DNA of 45,360 bases from the NCBI GenBank assembly GCA_025465465.1, contig JAODND010000008.1, positions 1 through 45,360 on the forward strand, read 5' to 3'. Each line of letters begins with the position of its first letter. Positions within the stretch are counted from its first letter, which is position 1. The DNA is from Frankiales bacterium (lineage in GTDB: Bacteria > Actinomycetota > Actinomycetes > Mycobacteriales > SCTD01). The position numbers and the translations under genes are program-made. This document shows, in pieces, positions 8,743 through 16,967 of the stretch. The notes below the pieces were generated by a model. The model did not search any database, had not been told where the DNA came from, and worked only from the letters and a program-made list of their open reading frames with translations.

Positions 8743-9539
8743 CGCTGGAGGACCCCTGTCATCGCGTCGGAGGTGCCGGCCCGGGTGGCGGTGAGTCGGG
8801 CAAGGGCGAGGTAGGCGTCCCGGCTCTCGTCGGGAAGGGCCGCGAGGTGGGCGCGGACCGTGCCGGCGTCTCCACGCATCACCGGTCCGGTCAGGGCCGC
8901 GTCGCCGCGGTCGAGCGCGCCGTCGAGGGCCGCCGTGAGCAGGGGCCGCAGCACGGCACCGGGGTCCTCGGCGCCGGCTGAGCGCAGCAGGTCCGCCGCG
9001 CTGGCGACGAGCGTGACCAGGTGGTTGGCACCGTGCGCGAGCGCGGCGTGCCAGAGCGGCCGCAGCTCCTCGGCGACGTGCACCGGGACGCCGCCCAGGT
9101 CGTGGACCAGCCGGTCGGCGAGGTCGAGGTCATGCGCGGTCACGCCGAAGCTGACTCCGGTGAGGTCGACCGGCCCACCGGTGAACGGGTAGACGGGGTG
9201 CAGCGCCAGAGGGGTCCGCACCCCTGCCAGGACGGCGAGCCCGTGCCGGCCGCTCACGTGGGCGACGACAGGTGGCAGGTCTGCCCCGAGGCCCTGGACC
9301 AGACCCGGGAGCACGTCGTCCGGGACGGCCAGCAGCAGCAGCCCGGACCGCTTGGCCACCTCGAGCGGGCTGAGCACGGGGACGCCCGGCAGGAACAGGG
9401 CGGCCCGGGCCCGGGAGGCCTCGCTGACGGCCGAGACGCCGACGACCTCGTGCCCGGCGCGCTGGAGGGCAGCACCGAGAACGGCGCCGACCCGGCCGGC
9501 GCCGACGACTCCCACGCGCAGCAGCGAAGAGGCGTTCAT
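8739..9539 (-). CDS. Rossmann-like and DUF2520 domain protein
   Basis: 266-residue NAD(P)-binding protein. The N-terminal Rossmann fold has [17 protein letters not shown] (about residue 8-24) and a DUF2520-type C-terminal helical domain ([20 protein letters not shown]). The overall plan resembles 6-phosphogluconate and ketopantoate reductase-like dehydrogenases. Its fixed place just upstream of panC, with a 4-bp overlap, suggests a link with pantoate supply, and some actinobacterial annotations describe it as a putative oxidoreductase. Ketopantoate reductase activity is only a guess, because the KPR catalytic Lys motif was not identified. It is the first gene of the six-gene pan/nad/coaX run; no strong ribosome binding site precedes the ATG. 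Confidence 0.8.
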   Translation of the reverse strand: MNASSLLRVGVVGAGRVGAVLGAALQRAGHEVVGVSAVSEASRARAALFLPGVPVLSPLEVAKRSGLLLLAVPDDVLPGLVQGLGADLPPVVAHVSGRHGLAVLAGVRTPLALHPVYPFTGGPVDLTGVSFGVTAHDLDLADRLVHDLGGVPVHVAEELRPLWHAALAHGANHLVTLVASAADLLRSAGAEDPGAVLRPLLTAALDGALDRGDAALTGPVMRGDAGTVRAHLAALPDESRDAYLALARLTATRAGTSDAMTGVLQR

Positions 9540-9625
9540 GGTGGTGTCCGTTCCAGTCCTCTCGGGTACCGGTCGGTGGCATCACGAGCGTAACGCTGCG
9601 ACACGCGATCGCAATGTGTTCTGGA

Positions 9626-10054
9626 TCACCCGCGCAGATCGTCGCCCCGTTGGGTCGGGTCGGGACGGCCGCCGTGGCCGCCTGCGGGAAGGATCGTCTG
9701 GGTGCACCGGCTGGAGGCCAGCAGCCGCTCGTCGGCGTCGAAGAGCTCCGCCGCGCAGAACGCCAGTCGGCTGGTGCGCTTGATCACGCTGCCCCGCGCG
9801 GTCAGCAGACCGGGCCGGGTCGCCCGGTAGAACTCCACCCGCAGGTCAGCGGTCAGGAACACCTCGTCCTCGGCGAGCACCGACCAGCAGGCCCCGCCCA
9901 TCGCGGAGTCCAGGATGGTCGTCACCATGCCGCCGTGGATGACCTGGCCCGTCGCCGTCTCGAAGCCGTACTCCGGCCCCGCGTCCCACTGCAGCCTCGA
10001 GCGGCCCTCGCCGCGTTCCAGGACACGCATGCCGATCGTCTCGCCGATGTGCAC
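9626..10054 (-). CDS. Hotdog-fold thioesterase (PaaI/YdiI type)
   Basis: About 142 residues with a hotdog fold. GQVIHGGMVTTILDSAMGGA gives the central helix with the His-Gly-Gly segment, and FLTADLRVEFYRATRPGLLTARGSVIKRTSRL gives the beta-sheet. The family hydrolyses acyl-CoA thioesters in the cytoplasm, often phenylacetyl- or hydroxybenzoyl-CoA; the substrate here is unknown. The GTG start at 10054 (VHIGETIGMRVLERG) was chosen because it keeps the gene clear of the divergent gene starting at 10076; an ATG at 10030 is the alternative. It is divergent from the MidA-like gene and lies 86 bp upstream of the pan/nad operon on the same strand. Confidence 0.8.
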   Translation of the reverse strand: MHIGETIGMRVLERGEGRSRLQWDAGPEYGFETATGQVIHGGMVTTILDSAMGGACWSVLAEDEVFLTADLRVEFYRATRPGLLTARGSVIKRTSRLAFCAAELFDADERLLASSRCTQTILPAGGHGGRPDPTQRGDDLRG

Positions 10055-10075
10055 CACGAGCGGCAGACTCTCACG

Positions 10076-10963
10076 GTGAGTTCGAGTGGTGTTGCGCGGC
10101 CTTGGAGCGAGGCCTGGCAGGAGGCCTTGTACGGCGCCGACGGGTTCTTCCTGCGGGAGAACCCGCTGCTCCACTTCCGCACCAACGTCGCGGTCCCGCT
10201 GTTCGCCACAGCAGTGCGCCGGATGGCCACCCGTCTCGACTCCGCCCTCGGGTTCCCGGACCCCTTCGACGTCGTCGACCTCGGCGCGGGGCGCGGCGAG
10301 CTGCTGTCCGCCCTGACCGACGTGCCGCCCCGATGGCGGCTCACGGGGGTGGAGCTCGCGGATGCTGACGTCCCCTACCGGTGGCTCGAGACCGTGCCGG
10401 TGGTGCAGGGGCTCCTGCTCGCGAACGAGTGGCTCGACGCCATCCCCCTGGATGTCGTCGAGGACGGCCGCCTCGTCCTCGTCTCCCAGGACGGCGCCGA
10501 GTCGCGAGGAGCAGCGCACACCTCGGAATGGGTGTCGCGCTGGTGGCCCTCGGGACGCGCTGAGATCGGGTCTTCGCGCGATCTGGCCTGGGCCGCTGCC
10601 GTCGCCCGGGTGACGCGCGGTGCCGTTGTGGCGATCGACTACGGGCACACCGTGACGTCCCGCCGCCCGACCCTGACGGGCTACCGCGACGGCCGACAGG
10701 TGCGAGCCGTACCGGACGGCTCGTGCGACCTGACTGCCCACGTCGCGCTCGATGCCTGCGCGGCAGCGACCGGGGCGCAGTTGATCACGCAGCGAGAAGC
10801 CCTGCTGTCGTTGGGGATCACGGCGACGCTGCCGCCCCACGTGGATGCCGCGACGCTGGAGCGCGGGTCGCAGGCACGAGAGCTGCTCGACCCCGAGGGG
10901 CTCGGCGGCTTCGGGTGGCTCGTGCAGCCGGTCGGCGTGGACGTTGGTTGGATGAACCCGTGA
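10076..10963 (+). CDS. MidA/NDUFAF7-like SAM-dependent methyltransferase
   Basis: 295-residue protein of the DUF185/SAM-MT_28 family that includes human NDUFAF7 and bacterial MidA. Signs are the N-terminal [20 protein letters not shown] (compare YG..GFF found in the family), motif [28 protein letters not shown] (the family NE.LDA.P motif) and [11 protein letters not shown], where the family normally has IDYG. It is shorter than the mitochondrial enzymes, which exceed 350 residues. The GTG start is 21 bp from the divergent thioesterase start. Its stop overlaps the next start (GTGA), coupling it to an orphan NuoD-like gene. Since NDUFAF7 dimethylates an Arg of NDUFS2 (the NuoD homologue), the pair is a likely enzyme and substrate; that last step is inference. 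Confidence 0.85.
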   Translation: MSSSGVARPWSEAWQEALYGADGFFLRENPLLHFRTNVAVPLFATAVRRMATRLDSALGFPDPFDVVDLGAGRGELLSALTDVPPRWRLTGVELADADVPYRWLETVPVVQGLLLANEWLDAIPLDVVEDGRLVLVSQDGAESRGAAHTSEWVSRWWPSGRAEIGSSRDLAWAAAVARVTRGAVVAIDYGHTVTSRRPTLTGYRDGRQVRAVPDGSCDLTAHVALDACAAATGAQLITQREALLSLGITATLPPHVDAATLERGSQARELLDPEGLGGFGWLVQPVGVDVGWMNP

Positions 10964-12027
10964 CGGTGGCGGGGATCGGTGCGGCGGCAGGCCCGTCCGA
11001 CATCACGCTGGAGCTCGGGACGCACCACCCCTCGACGCACGGTTCACTGCGGCTGCGACTGGAGCTGGACGGCGACACGGTCCTCGCGGCCGAGCCGATG
11101 GTCGGCGCCTTGCACCGCGGCGCAGAGAAGCTGTTCGAGGTCCGGGACTACCGGCAGGTGCTGATGCTGGCCAACCGGCACGACTGGCTGTCGGCCTTCA
11201 ACAACGAGGTCGTCATCGCCCTCGCGGTCGAGCAGCTGCTCGGCATGGAGGTCCCCGTCCGAGCGGTCTGGTTGCGCACGCTGATGTGCGAGATCAACCG
11301 GGTGCTGTCGCATCTGATGTTCCTCGGCTACTTGTCGGTGGAGTTCCTCCGACTGCGCGAGCCGCTGCAAGCTGTGATGGAGGAGGCCACCGGGGGGCGC
11401 ATCCACTTCGTCGCCACCCGCGTCGGCGGGCTGCACGCTGACGTCCCCGCCGGCTGGGAGTCGCGGGTCGCCGCCGCGGTCGAGGCAGTCCGGTCACGGC
11501 TGGCGGCTCCGGACCTGTCGCCCCTCGAGGGCCGCGGGGTGCTGCGTCCCGAGGACGTGCTGTCCTACGGCGTCAGCGGTCCGGTCGCCCGGGGGTCCGG
11601 CTCCGGCATCGATCTTCGGCGTGACTCGCCCTACCTCGCCTACGGCGCTCTGGACGTGCCGCTGGTCACCCGGCAGACCGGCGACGCCGCCGCGCGCTTC
11701 GCGTGCCTGCTCGAGCAGGTGACGGTCTCGCTGGACCTCGTGCTCGGGTGCCTCGACCAGCTGCCCGGCGGGCCGGTCGACGTCAAGCTGCCCAAGAACC
11801 TGCGGGCGCCGGAGGGGTCGACCTACACGTGGACGGAGAACCCGTCGGGGATCGCCGGCTGCTACCTCGTGTCGCGCGGCGCGGTAACTCCGTGGCGGCT
11901 GGCGCTGCGGACGCCGTCGTTCAGCAACGTGTCCGCCCTTCCGGCGGTGCTGCCCGGCAACCGGGTCGCCGACCTGCCCGCGATCTTGGCGTCGTTCTTC
12001 TTCGTGGTGGGTGACATCGACAAGTAG
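10960..12027 (+). CDS. Orphan NADH-quinone oxidoreductase subunit D-like protein
   Basis: 355-residue relative of NuoD/NDUFS2 (49-kDa subunit; also related to NiFe-hydrogenase large subunits) encoded without other nuo genes. It keeps [10 protein letters not shown] (His27, quinone-site His), [10 protein letters not shown] (Arg53), [39 protein letters not shown] and the C-terminal VVGDIDK. By ungapped comparison with bovine NDUFS2 as I remember it, the quinone-binding Tyr is replaced by Trp76. Two loops are shortened, giving about 355 rather than 400 or more residues. The start overlaps the stop of the MidA-like methyltransferase. An orphan 'nuoD2' is known in Streptomyces in a similar setting. 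The role is unknown; it may be a moonlighting or alternative redox subunit. Confidence 0.85.
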   Translation: MTVAGIGAAAGPSDITLELGTHHPSTHGSLRLRLELDGDTVLAAEPMVGALHRGAEKLFEVRDYRQVLMLANRHDWLSAFNNEVVIALAVEQLLGMEVPVRAVWLRTLMCEINRVLSHLMFLGYLSVEFLRLREPLQAVMEEATGGRIHFVATRVGGLHADVPAGWESRVAAAVEAVRSRLAAPDLSPLEGRGVLRPEDVLSYGVSGPVARGSGSGIDLRRDSPYLAYGALDVPLVTRQTGDAAARFACLLEQVTVSLDLVLGCLDQLPGGPVDVKLPKNLRAPEGSTYTWTENPSGIAGCYLVSRGAVTPWRLALRTPSFSNVSALPAVLPGNRVADLPAILASFFFVVGDIDK

Positions 12028-12035
12028 GAGAAGGG

Positions 12036-12311
12036 TTAGGCCTTCCGGAGGTAGTCCTCGAACTTGGCGCGCAGCAGCGGCTCGTCATCGCCGAGGTCCT
12101 TGCCCATCAGCTCGCGGACGATCTCGATGGCGTCGTTGATCGAGCCGCCGATGCCACCCATCGAGCCGTCCTCCGCCGCAAAGGAGGCCGAGGCCCGCAG
12201 GTGCTTGACGAGGTCCCAGAAGAACCCGATGTCGTGCTTCTCGCGGGCCTTCTCGAAGGCTGCTTGCCGGAGTGCCTCGAAATCCGCCGGAGATGGCGCC
12301 GGAGATGTCAT
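12036..12311 (-). CDS. Small conserved hypothetical protein
   Basis: 91 residues, starting MTSPAPSPADFEALRQAA. It is soluble and predicted mostly helical, with a Gly-rich hinge (GSMGGIGGS) in the middle and charged ends (DIGFFWDLVKHLRAS; LRAKFEDYLRKA). There is no recognisable domain, signal or membrane segment. It lies 10 bp downstream of the DUF3180 gene as the last member of the folP-folB-folK series and converges on the NuoD-like gene with 8 bp between stops. The function is unknown. The reading frame extends upstream of this ATG, but that part overlaps DUF3180 in another frame and lacks coding character. Confidence 0.65.
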   Translation of the reverse strand: MTSPAPSPADFEALRQAAFEKAREKHDIGFFWDLVKHLRASASFAAEDGSMGGIGGSINDAIEIVRELMGKDLGDDEPLLRAKFEDYLRKA

Positions 12312-12321
12312 AGCGGGCAAC

Positions 12322-12768
12322 CTAGTCCTCCGGTGGCTCGGGCGTGCGGCAAGCCCGCTCGAGCAGCAGGGCGGCGACGACGAGCAGCAGGCACGCACCA
12401 CCGGAGATCCCGGCGACGAGCAGGTCGTGGTCCGCGGCCGCGAGCCGCCCGCGCTTCGGGAGCAGCCACGTGAAGAAGCCGGCGTAGAGCCCGAGCAGCA
12501 GCGCACCGGCCAGCGAGGACGCCTTCGCGAGCGCGGCAGCGCGGGCGATCTGGATCGGGTGCATCTGCCGGCCGCGAGCGACTCCGTGCACCTTCTGCGC
12601 GACCACGCGGGCGAGCACGAGCTCGAAGCCGGCCATCAACCCGGCGGAGACGGCGGCGTAGGTCGGGAGCTGCACGAGGCTGCCGTACGACGCCTGAAAC
12701 ATCAGCCAGCCCACGAGGCCCGCGGCCAGGGCACCGGCGAGCAGCACCCGCCACGAGGTGGGTGTCAC
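12322..12768 (-). CDS. DUF3180 family membrane protein
   Basis: 148-residue integral membrane protein. Four hydrophobic segments are visible at roughly residues 8-25 (VLLAGALAAGLVGWLMF), 32-52, 83-105 (LAKASSLAGALLLGLYAGFF) and 115-138 (LLVAGISGGACLLLVVAALLL). DUF3180 proteins are regularly encoded right after folK in actinobacteria; no biochemical role is established. The GTG overlaps the folK stop (GTGA), so it is translated with the folate genes. The C-terminus is acidic and Pro-rich. Confidence 0.85.
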   Translation of the reverse strand: MTPTSWRVLLAGALAAGLVGWLMFQASYGSLVQLPTYAAVSAGLMAGFELVLARVVAQKVHGVARGRQMHPIQIARAAALAKASSLAGALLLGLYAGFFTWLLPKRGRLAAADHDLLVAGISGGACLLLVVAALLLERACRTPEPPED

Positions 12769-13211
12769 AGCTGGTCCTGCGCGAGCCGGACGGTGGAGGT
12801 GTCGACTGCCAGCCGGGCGATCGGCCCGTGGCCGGGCAGCTCCGCGCCGGGGTCCACGTCGCGCCACGGAACGAGGACGAACGCCCGCTCGTGCGCTCTG
12901 GGGTGCGGCAGCTCGAGCGCTGGGTCGGAGCCGTCGGCCCACACCACGTCGACGTCCAAGGTCCGCGGTCCCCAGCGGACGTCCCGCTCCCGGCCGGCAC
13001 GCGTCTCGGCCAGCACCGCCCGCCGCCAGGCTTCAGCGGCGTCCCAGGGACAGAGCGCGACCACGTTGAGGAAGTCATCCTGCTCGACACCGCCCCAGGG
13101 GGCCGTCTCGTAGACCCGCGAGACCTTCAGCGGTTCGAGCACCTCCAGGCCGAGACGGAGGTTGGCCAGCCGGTTGCCGAGGTTGGACCCGAGCGACAGC
13201 ACCGAGCTCAT
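12765..13211 (-). CDS. folK: 6-hydroxymethyl-7,8-dihydropterin pyrophosphokinase
   Basis: HPPK transfers pyrophosphate from ATP to 6-hydroxymethyldihydropterin in folate synthesis. 148 residues. It has the N-terminal LSLGSNLGNRLANL, YETAPWGGVEQDDFLN (pterin-binding loop), GRERDVRWGPRTLDVDVVW (the catalytic RWGPRTLDxD signature) and LPHPRAHERAFVLVPW. Starts and stops overlap folB and DUF3180 by 4 bp each, so it sits in a coupled operon with folB and folP. Confidence 0.97.
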   Translation of the reverse strand: MSSVLSLGSNLGNRLANLRLGLEVLEPLKVSRVYETAPWGGVEQDDFLNVVALCPWDAAEAWRRAVLAETRAGRERDVRWGPRTLDVDVVWADGSDPALELPHPRAHERAFVLVPWRDVDPGAELPGHGPIARLAVDTSTVRLAQDQL

Positions 13212-13561
13212 GGCCGCTCCACGGTCACCGACACATCGGTGAAGGACAACGGGATCGGCGCCGACGGCTTGTGCACGGTGACCTTCGCAGCGATCACCCT
13301 GGGCTGGCTGAGGCAGACGTCGGCGAGGCGTGCTGCCAGCGTCTCGATGAGGTCGACGGGGTCACCGGCGACGACCTCGGCCAGCTGGCTGGCCAGCACG
13401 CCGTAGTCGACCGTGGCCGCGAGGTCGTCGGTCGCCGCTGCCTCTCGGGTGTCCACGGTCAGCACGGTGTCGATGAGGAAGTCTTGACCCTCGGCGCGTT
13501 CCGACGGGAGCACGCCGTGGTGCCCACGCACGCGCAGACCCGTCAGGGCGATCTCATCCAT
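13208..13561 (-). CDS. folB: Dihydroneopterin aldolase
   Basis: Cleaves 7,8-dihydroneopterin to 6-hydroxymethyldihydropterin and glycolaldehyde. 117 residues of the tunnelling fold, with MDEIALTGLRVRGHHGVLPSE at the N-terminus (GHHGV contains the usual GxHGV-type site), TVDYG, LIETLAARLADVCL (catalytic/pterin Glu) and VTVHKPSAPIP (the family KP motif). It overlaps folK by 4 bp and the upstream NTF2-like gene by 8 bp. Confidence 0.96.
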   Translation of the reverse strand: MDEIALTGLRVRGHHGVLPSERAEGQDFLIDTVLTVDTREAAATDDLAATVDYGVLASQLAEVVAGDPVDLIETLAARLADVCLSQPRVIAAKVTVHKPSAPIPLSFTDVSVTVERP

Positions 13562-13952
13562 CGTGCTCGAGCCTTCCCAGCACCGGCGAGCCGTGGTGCA
13601 CGACGAGCCGCCAGCCGTCGAGGCGCCGCACGAAGACGTTGGTGGCGACCGCGTTCGCGCCGTCGCTGACGTCGGCGGAGGTGAGGACGTTCTCGGTGCA
13701 GGTCACGACCGCAGCCTCCCCCGCCACGACCACCTGCACGTCGGTGAGCACGAACTGGATGTAGTCGGTGTTGGCCATCACCGCGGACCACGAGCGCATC
13801 ACCGCGGTGCGTCCGCGCAACATCGGCCAGCCCGGGTGGACGCACACCAGTGCGTCCGGCTCCTCGACGTCCCAGATCGCCTCCATGAGGTCGACGTCGC
13901 CCGACTCGAACGCCGTGTAGAGCGCCGCGTTGGCCGCGACCAGGTCATCCAC
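13554..13952 (-). CDS. NTF2-like (SnoaL-type) protein in the folate operon
   Basis: 132 residues with the cone-shaped NTF2/SnoaL fold. The N-terminal helix is LVAANAALYTAFESGDVDLMEAIW, followed by VCVHPGWPMLRGRTAVMRSW and the beta-sheet region VVAGEAAVVTCTENVL, NVFVRRLDGWRLVVHHGSPV. This is the 'nuclear transport factor 2 family / SnoaL_3' class that often sits between folP and folB in actinobacteria; no activity is proven. It overlaps folP and folB by 8 bp each. The HPGWP segment and the final HHGSP could line a binding pocket, perhaps for a pterin; this is inference from position only. Confidence 0.85.
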   Translation of the reverse strand: MDDLVAANAALYTAFESGDVDLMEAIWDVEEPDALVCVHPGWPMLRGRTAVMRSWSAVMANTDYIQFVLTDVQVVVAGEAAVVTCTENVLTSADVSDGANAVATNVFVRRLDGWRLVVHHGSPVLGRLEHDG

Positions 13953-14715
13953 GGAGCTGCTCCCACACCCGTACGGCGTCAGCGGATCCCTGCACGTCGT
14001 GCACCCGCACCCCCCAGCAGCCGGCTTGGGCGGCGACGACGGTGAGCGCTGTGGTGGCAGCGTCCCTGCCGACGGGCGGACGGCCGTCGAGGAGGGTACC
14101 GAGGAACGCCTTGCGCGAGGAGCCGAGCAGCACCGGACCGAGGGCCTGCAGCCGGTCGACGTGTCGCAGCAGCTGCCAGTTGTGCTCGGCCGTCTTCGCG
14201 AACCCGATGCCCGGATCCACGACGACGTCGGCCACCCCTGCTGCCGCGCAGGCGTCCAGACGCTGCGACAGCTCCGCGCAGACCTCGGTCACGACGTCGT
14301 CATAGCTGGCCCGCGACTGCATGTCGGCGGCGTGACCGCGCCAGTGCATGGCGACGTAGGGCACCCCGAGAGCGGCGACGGTCGGGAGCATGGCCGGGTC
14401 GGCCAGCCCACCGCTGACGTCGTTGACGAGCGTGGCCCCGGCCGTGACAGCGGCCTCCGCCACCGCCGCGCGCATGGTGTCGACGGAGCAGCACACGCCC
14501 TCTTGGGCCAGCGCCTCGATGACAGGCACGACCCTGGCGTGCTCCTCGTCGAGACTGACGCGCTGCGCGCCCGGACGGGTCGACTCGCCACCGACGTCAA
14601 CGAGGTCGGCGCCGAGGGCGCGCAGCCGCAAGCCGAACACGATCGCGGTGTCCACGGTGGCGTGGTCGCCGCCGTCACTGAAGCTGTCGGGGGTCACGTT
14701 GAGGACCCCCATCAC
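13945..14715 (-). CDS. folP: Dihydropteroate synthase
   Basis: Condenses hydroxymethyldihydropterin pyrophosphate with p-aminobenzoate; it is the sulfonamide target. About 256 residues. All signature loops are present: MGVLNVTPDSFSDGG, VDVGGESTRPGA, LVNDVSGG, DPGIGFAKTAEHN and LLGSSRKAFLG. The start is uncertain: GTG at 14715 (5 bp after the ftsH stop) was chosen, with ATG at 14712 next to it. Both give a very short lead before the first strand, and a longer form overlapping ftsH cannot be excluded. In many actinobacteria folE stands between ftsH and folP; here the two genes abut and no folE is present. Confidence 0.94.
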   Translation of the reverse strand: MMGVLNVTPDSFSDGGDHATVDTAIVFGLRLRALGADLVDVGGESTRPGAQRVSLDEEHARVVPVIEALAQEGVCCSVDTMRAAVAEAAVTAGATLVNDVSGGLADPAMLPTVAALGVPYVAMHWRGHAADMQSRASYDDVVTEVCAELSQRLDACAAAGVADVVVDPGIGFAKTAEHNWQLLRHVDRLQALGPVLLGSSRKAFLGTLLDGRPPVGRDAATTALTVVAAQAGCWGVRVHDVQGSADAVRVWEQLRG

Positions 14716-14720
14716 CAGTG

Positions 14721-16790
14721 TCAGCTGGCCGGGTCCGCGCCGGGCCGGCGGCGCGGGGCCCGGGCCTGGCGCGACTTCGGCTCCGTCGCCTCGCGGTTGA
14801 CGCTCGCCCGGGACCGCGACGACGTGCGACGAGGCGCGTCCTTCTTGCCCCTGGCCAGGTCCTCGAGGTCGGCCGGGCCCAGCGTCGCCAGCTCGGCCGG
14901 CGTGAGCACCGGCGGCTGGTCGGACAGCGGGCGGCGGCCGTTGGCCGTCGGGTGCTGGCGCTGCGGGCGCTTCACGACGGGAGCGAAGATCTCGGTGAGC
15001 TCGTCGCGGGTCAGCGTCTCCTTGTCGAGCAGCCGGAGCACCAGCTCGTCGAGGACGTCGCGGTATTCGACGCAGATCTCCCACGCCTCATGGTGGGCGT
15101 TCTCGACCAGCTGCCTGACCTCGGCGTCCACCTGCGCCGCGATCTCCTCGGAGTAGTCGCGCTGGTGACCCATGTCGCGGCCCAGGAAGACCTCGCCGGA
15201 CTCCTGGCCGAACTTCACGGCGCCGAGCTTCTCGCTCATGCCGTACTGCGTGACCATCGCCCGGGCGATCGCGGTGGCCTTCTCGATGTCGTTCGAGGCG
15301 CCCGTGGTCGGGTCGTGGAAGACCAGCTCCTCCGCGGCGCGGCCGCCCATCGCATACGCAAGGGTGTCGAGCAGCTCGGCGCGCGTCTGGGAGTACTTGT
15401 CCTCCTCGGGCAGCACCATCGTGTAGCCCAGGGCGCGACCGCGCGGCAGGATCGTCAGCTTGTGCACCGGGTCGGTGTTGGGGAGCGCGTGCGCCACCAG
15501 GGCGTGGCCGCCCTCGTGGTAGGCGGTGACCTTCTTCTCCTTGTCGTTCATCAACCGGCTGCGGCGCTGCGGGCCGCCCATGACGCGGTCGATGGACTCC
15601 TCGAGGATGGCCAGGGTGATCTGCTTCTGCCCGGTGCGCGCGGTCAGCAGCGCGCCCTCGTTGACGACGTTGGCGAGGTCAGCGCCGGTGAACCCGGGCG
15701 TGCGCCGGGCGATGATCTGCAGGTCGACGTCCGACGCCATCGGCTTGCCCTTGGCGTGCACCTCGAGGATCTGGCGGCGGCCCGCCATGTCAGGGCGGTC
15801 GACGGCGATCTGTCGGTCGAAGCGGCCGGGGCGCAGCAGCGCGGGATCGAGGATGTCGGGCCGGTTGGTGGCCGCGATCATGATCACGCCGCCCTTGACG
15901 TCGAAGCCGTCCATCTCGACGAGCATCTGGTTGAGGGTCTGCTCGCGCTCGTCGTGGCCACCGCCGAGCCCCGCACCGCGGTGCCGGCCGACGGCGTCGA
16001 TCTCGTCGACGAAGATGATGGCGGGGGCGTTGGCCTTCGCCTGGTCGAACAGGTCACGGACGCGGCTGGCGCCGACACCGACGAACATCTCGACGAAGTC
16101 CGAGCCGGAGATCGAGTAGAACGGCACACCCGCCTCGCCGGCGACAGCGCGGGCCAGCAGCGTCTTGCCGGTGCCGGGGGGGCCGTAGAGCAGCACACCC
16201 TTGGGAATCTTCGCGCCGATGGCCTGGAACTTGCCCGGGCTCTCCAGGAACTCCTTGATCTCCTGGAGCTCCTCGATGGCCTCGTCGACGCCGGCGACGT
16301 CAGCGAACGTCGTCTTGGGGGTGTCCTTGCTAACCAGCTTGGCGCGTGACTTCCCGAACTGCATGACGCGGGAACCGCCGCCCTGCATCTGGTTCATGAA
16401 GAAGAACAGCAACCCGACGATCAGCAGGATCGGGAAGACCGAGAACAGGAAGCTCACGAAGATGTTCTCGTGGCTGACCTTCACGTCATAGGGGACGTTG
16501 GCGGTCTTGAAGGCGGCGGCGAAGTCGCGGCCCTGGTCGATGAGGAACGACGCCTGGAACTTCCGCCCGTCGGTCAGCGTGATCCGGACCTGCTGCTCCT
16601 TGTCGAGCAGCTGGTTGTTGACGTGCTTGGTGTCGGTGCTGACCGAGCCGTCGGAGATGTACTTGAAGACCTGCGCGGTGCTGGCGTTCTTGTAGTCGCT
16701 GCCCCGCAGACCTGCGGTCACGGCCACGACGAGCACGAGGAAGAGCACGATGTAGAGCGCGGGTCCACGGGTGAAGCGCTTGAGGTTCAT
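14721..16790 (-). CDS. ftsH: ATP-dependent zinc metalloprotease FtsH
   Basis: Membrane-bound AAA+ protease that degrades damaged membrane and short-lived cytosolic proteins. 689 residues. TM1 is about residues 11-28 ([18 protein letters not shown]), then an extracytoplasmic domain, and TM2 is about 105-127 ([19 protein letters not shown]). The AAA module has Walker A GPPGTGKT, Walker [13 protein letters not shown] and the second region of homology [11 protein letters not shown]. The protease zinc site is [10 protein letters not shown]. The C-terminal tail is rich in Arg, Ala and Pro (disordered). I chose ATG 16790 ([13 protein letters not shown]), which matches the family N-terminus; a frame extension to 16832 contains the repeat region and is unlikely. 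It follows hpt after 177 bp and leads into folP. Confidence 0.96.
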   Translation of the reverse strand: MNLKRFTRGPALYIVLFLVLVVAVTAGLRGSDYKNASTAQVFKYISDGSVSTDTKHVNNQLLDKEQQVRITLTDGRKFQASFLIDQGRDFAAAFKTANVPYDVKVSHENIFVSFLFSVFPILLIVGLLFFFMNQMQGGGSRVMQFGKSRAKLVSKDTPKTTFADVAGVDEAIEELQEIKEFLESPGKFQAIGAKIPKGVLLYGPPGTGKTLLARAVAGEAGVPFYSISGSDFVEMFVGVGASRVRDLFDQAKANAPAIIFVDEIDAVGRHRGAGLGGGHDEREQTLNQMLVEMDGFDVKGGVIMIAATNRPDILDPALLRPGRFDRQIAVDRPDMAGRRQILEVHAKGKPMASDVDLQIIARRTPGFTGADLANVVNEGALLTARTGQKQITLAILEESIDRVMGGPQRRSRLMNDKEKKVTAYHEGGHALVAHALPNTDPVHKLTILPRGRALGYTMVLPEEDKYSQTRAELLDTLAYAMGGRAAEELVFHDPTTGASNDIEKATAIARAMVTQYGMSEKLGAVKFGQESGEVFLGRDMGHQRDYSEEIAAQVDAEVRQLVENAHHEAWEICVEYRDVLDELVLRLLDKETLTRDELTEIFAPVVKRPQRQHPTANGRRPLSDQPPVLTPAELATLGPADLEDLARGKKDAPRRTSSRSRASVNREATEPKSRQARAPRRRPGADPAS

Positions 16791-16824
16791 CGACGCCGGG
16801 GCGGGCGGCCCCGTCCCTCCTGTC

Positions 16825-16873
16825 GGCAGCATTGAGAGGCAGCATTGAAAGACAGCTTCAAAAGACAGCAAAG
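16825..16873. repeat. Degenerate 13-bp tandem repeat in the ftsH leader
   Basis: Three full units and one partial unit stand head to tail: GGCAGCATTGAGA, GGCAGCATTGAAA, GACAGCTTCAAAA and GACAGCAAAG. It lies 35-83 bp upstream of the ftsH start and is markedly AT-richer than its surroundings. It could be a regulator-binding array or part of the 5' untranslated region. Confidence 0.7.
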
Positions 16874-16967
16874 TGTCCTGGTTGACGGTACACCGGCACG
16901 GTGGGCCCTCACACCTCACAACGGAGGGGGCGGGGCGAGTGTTCCGCAGTGACCGGGGTCACTGTGG

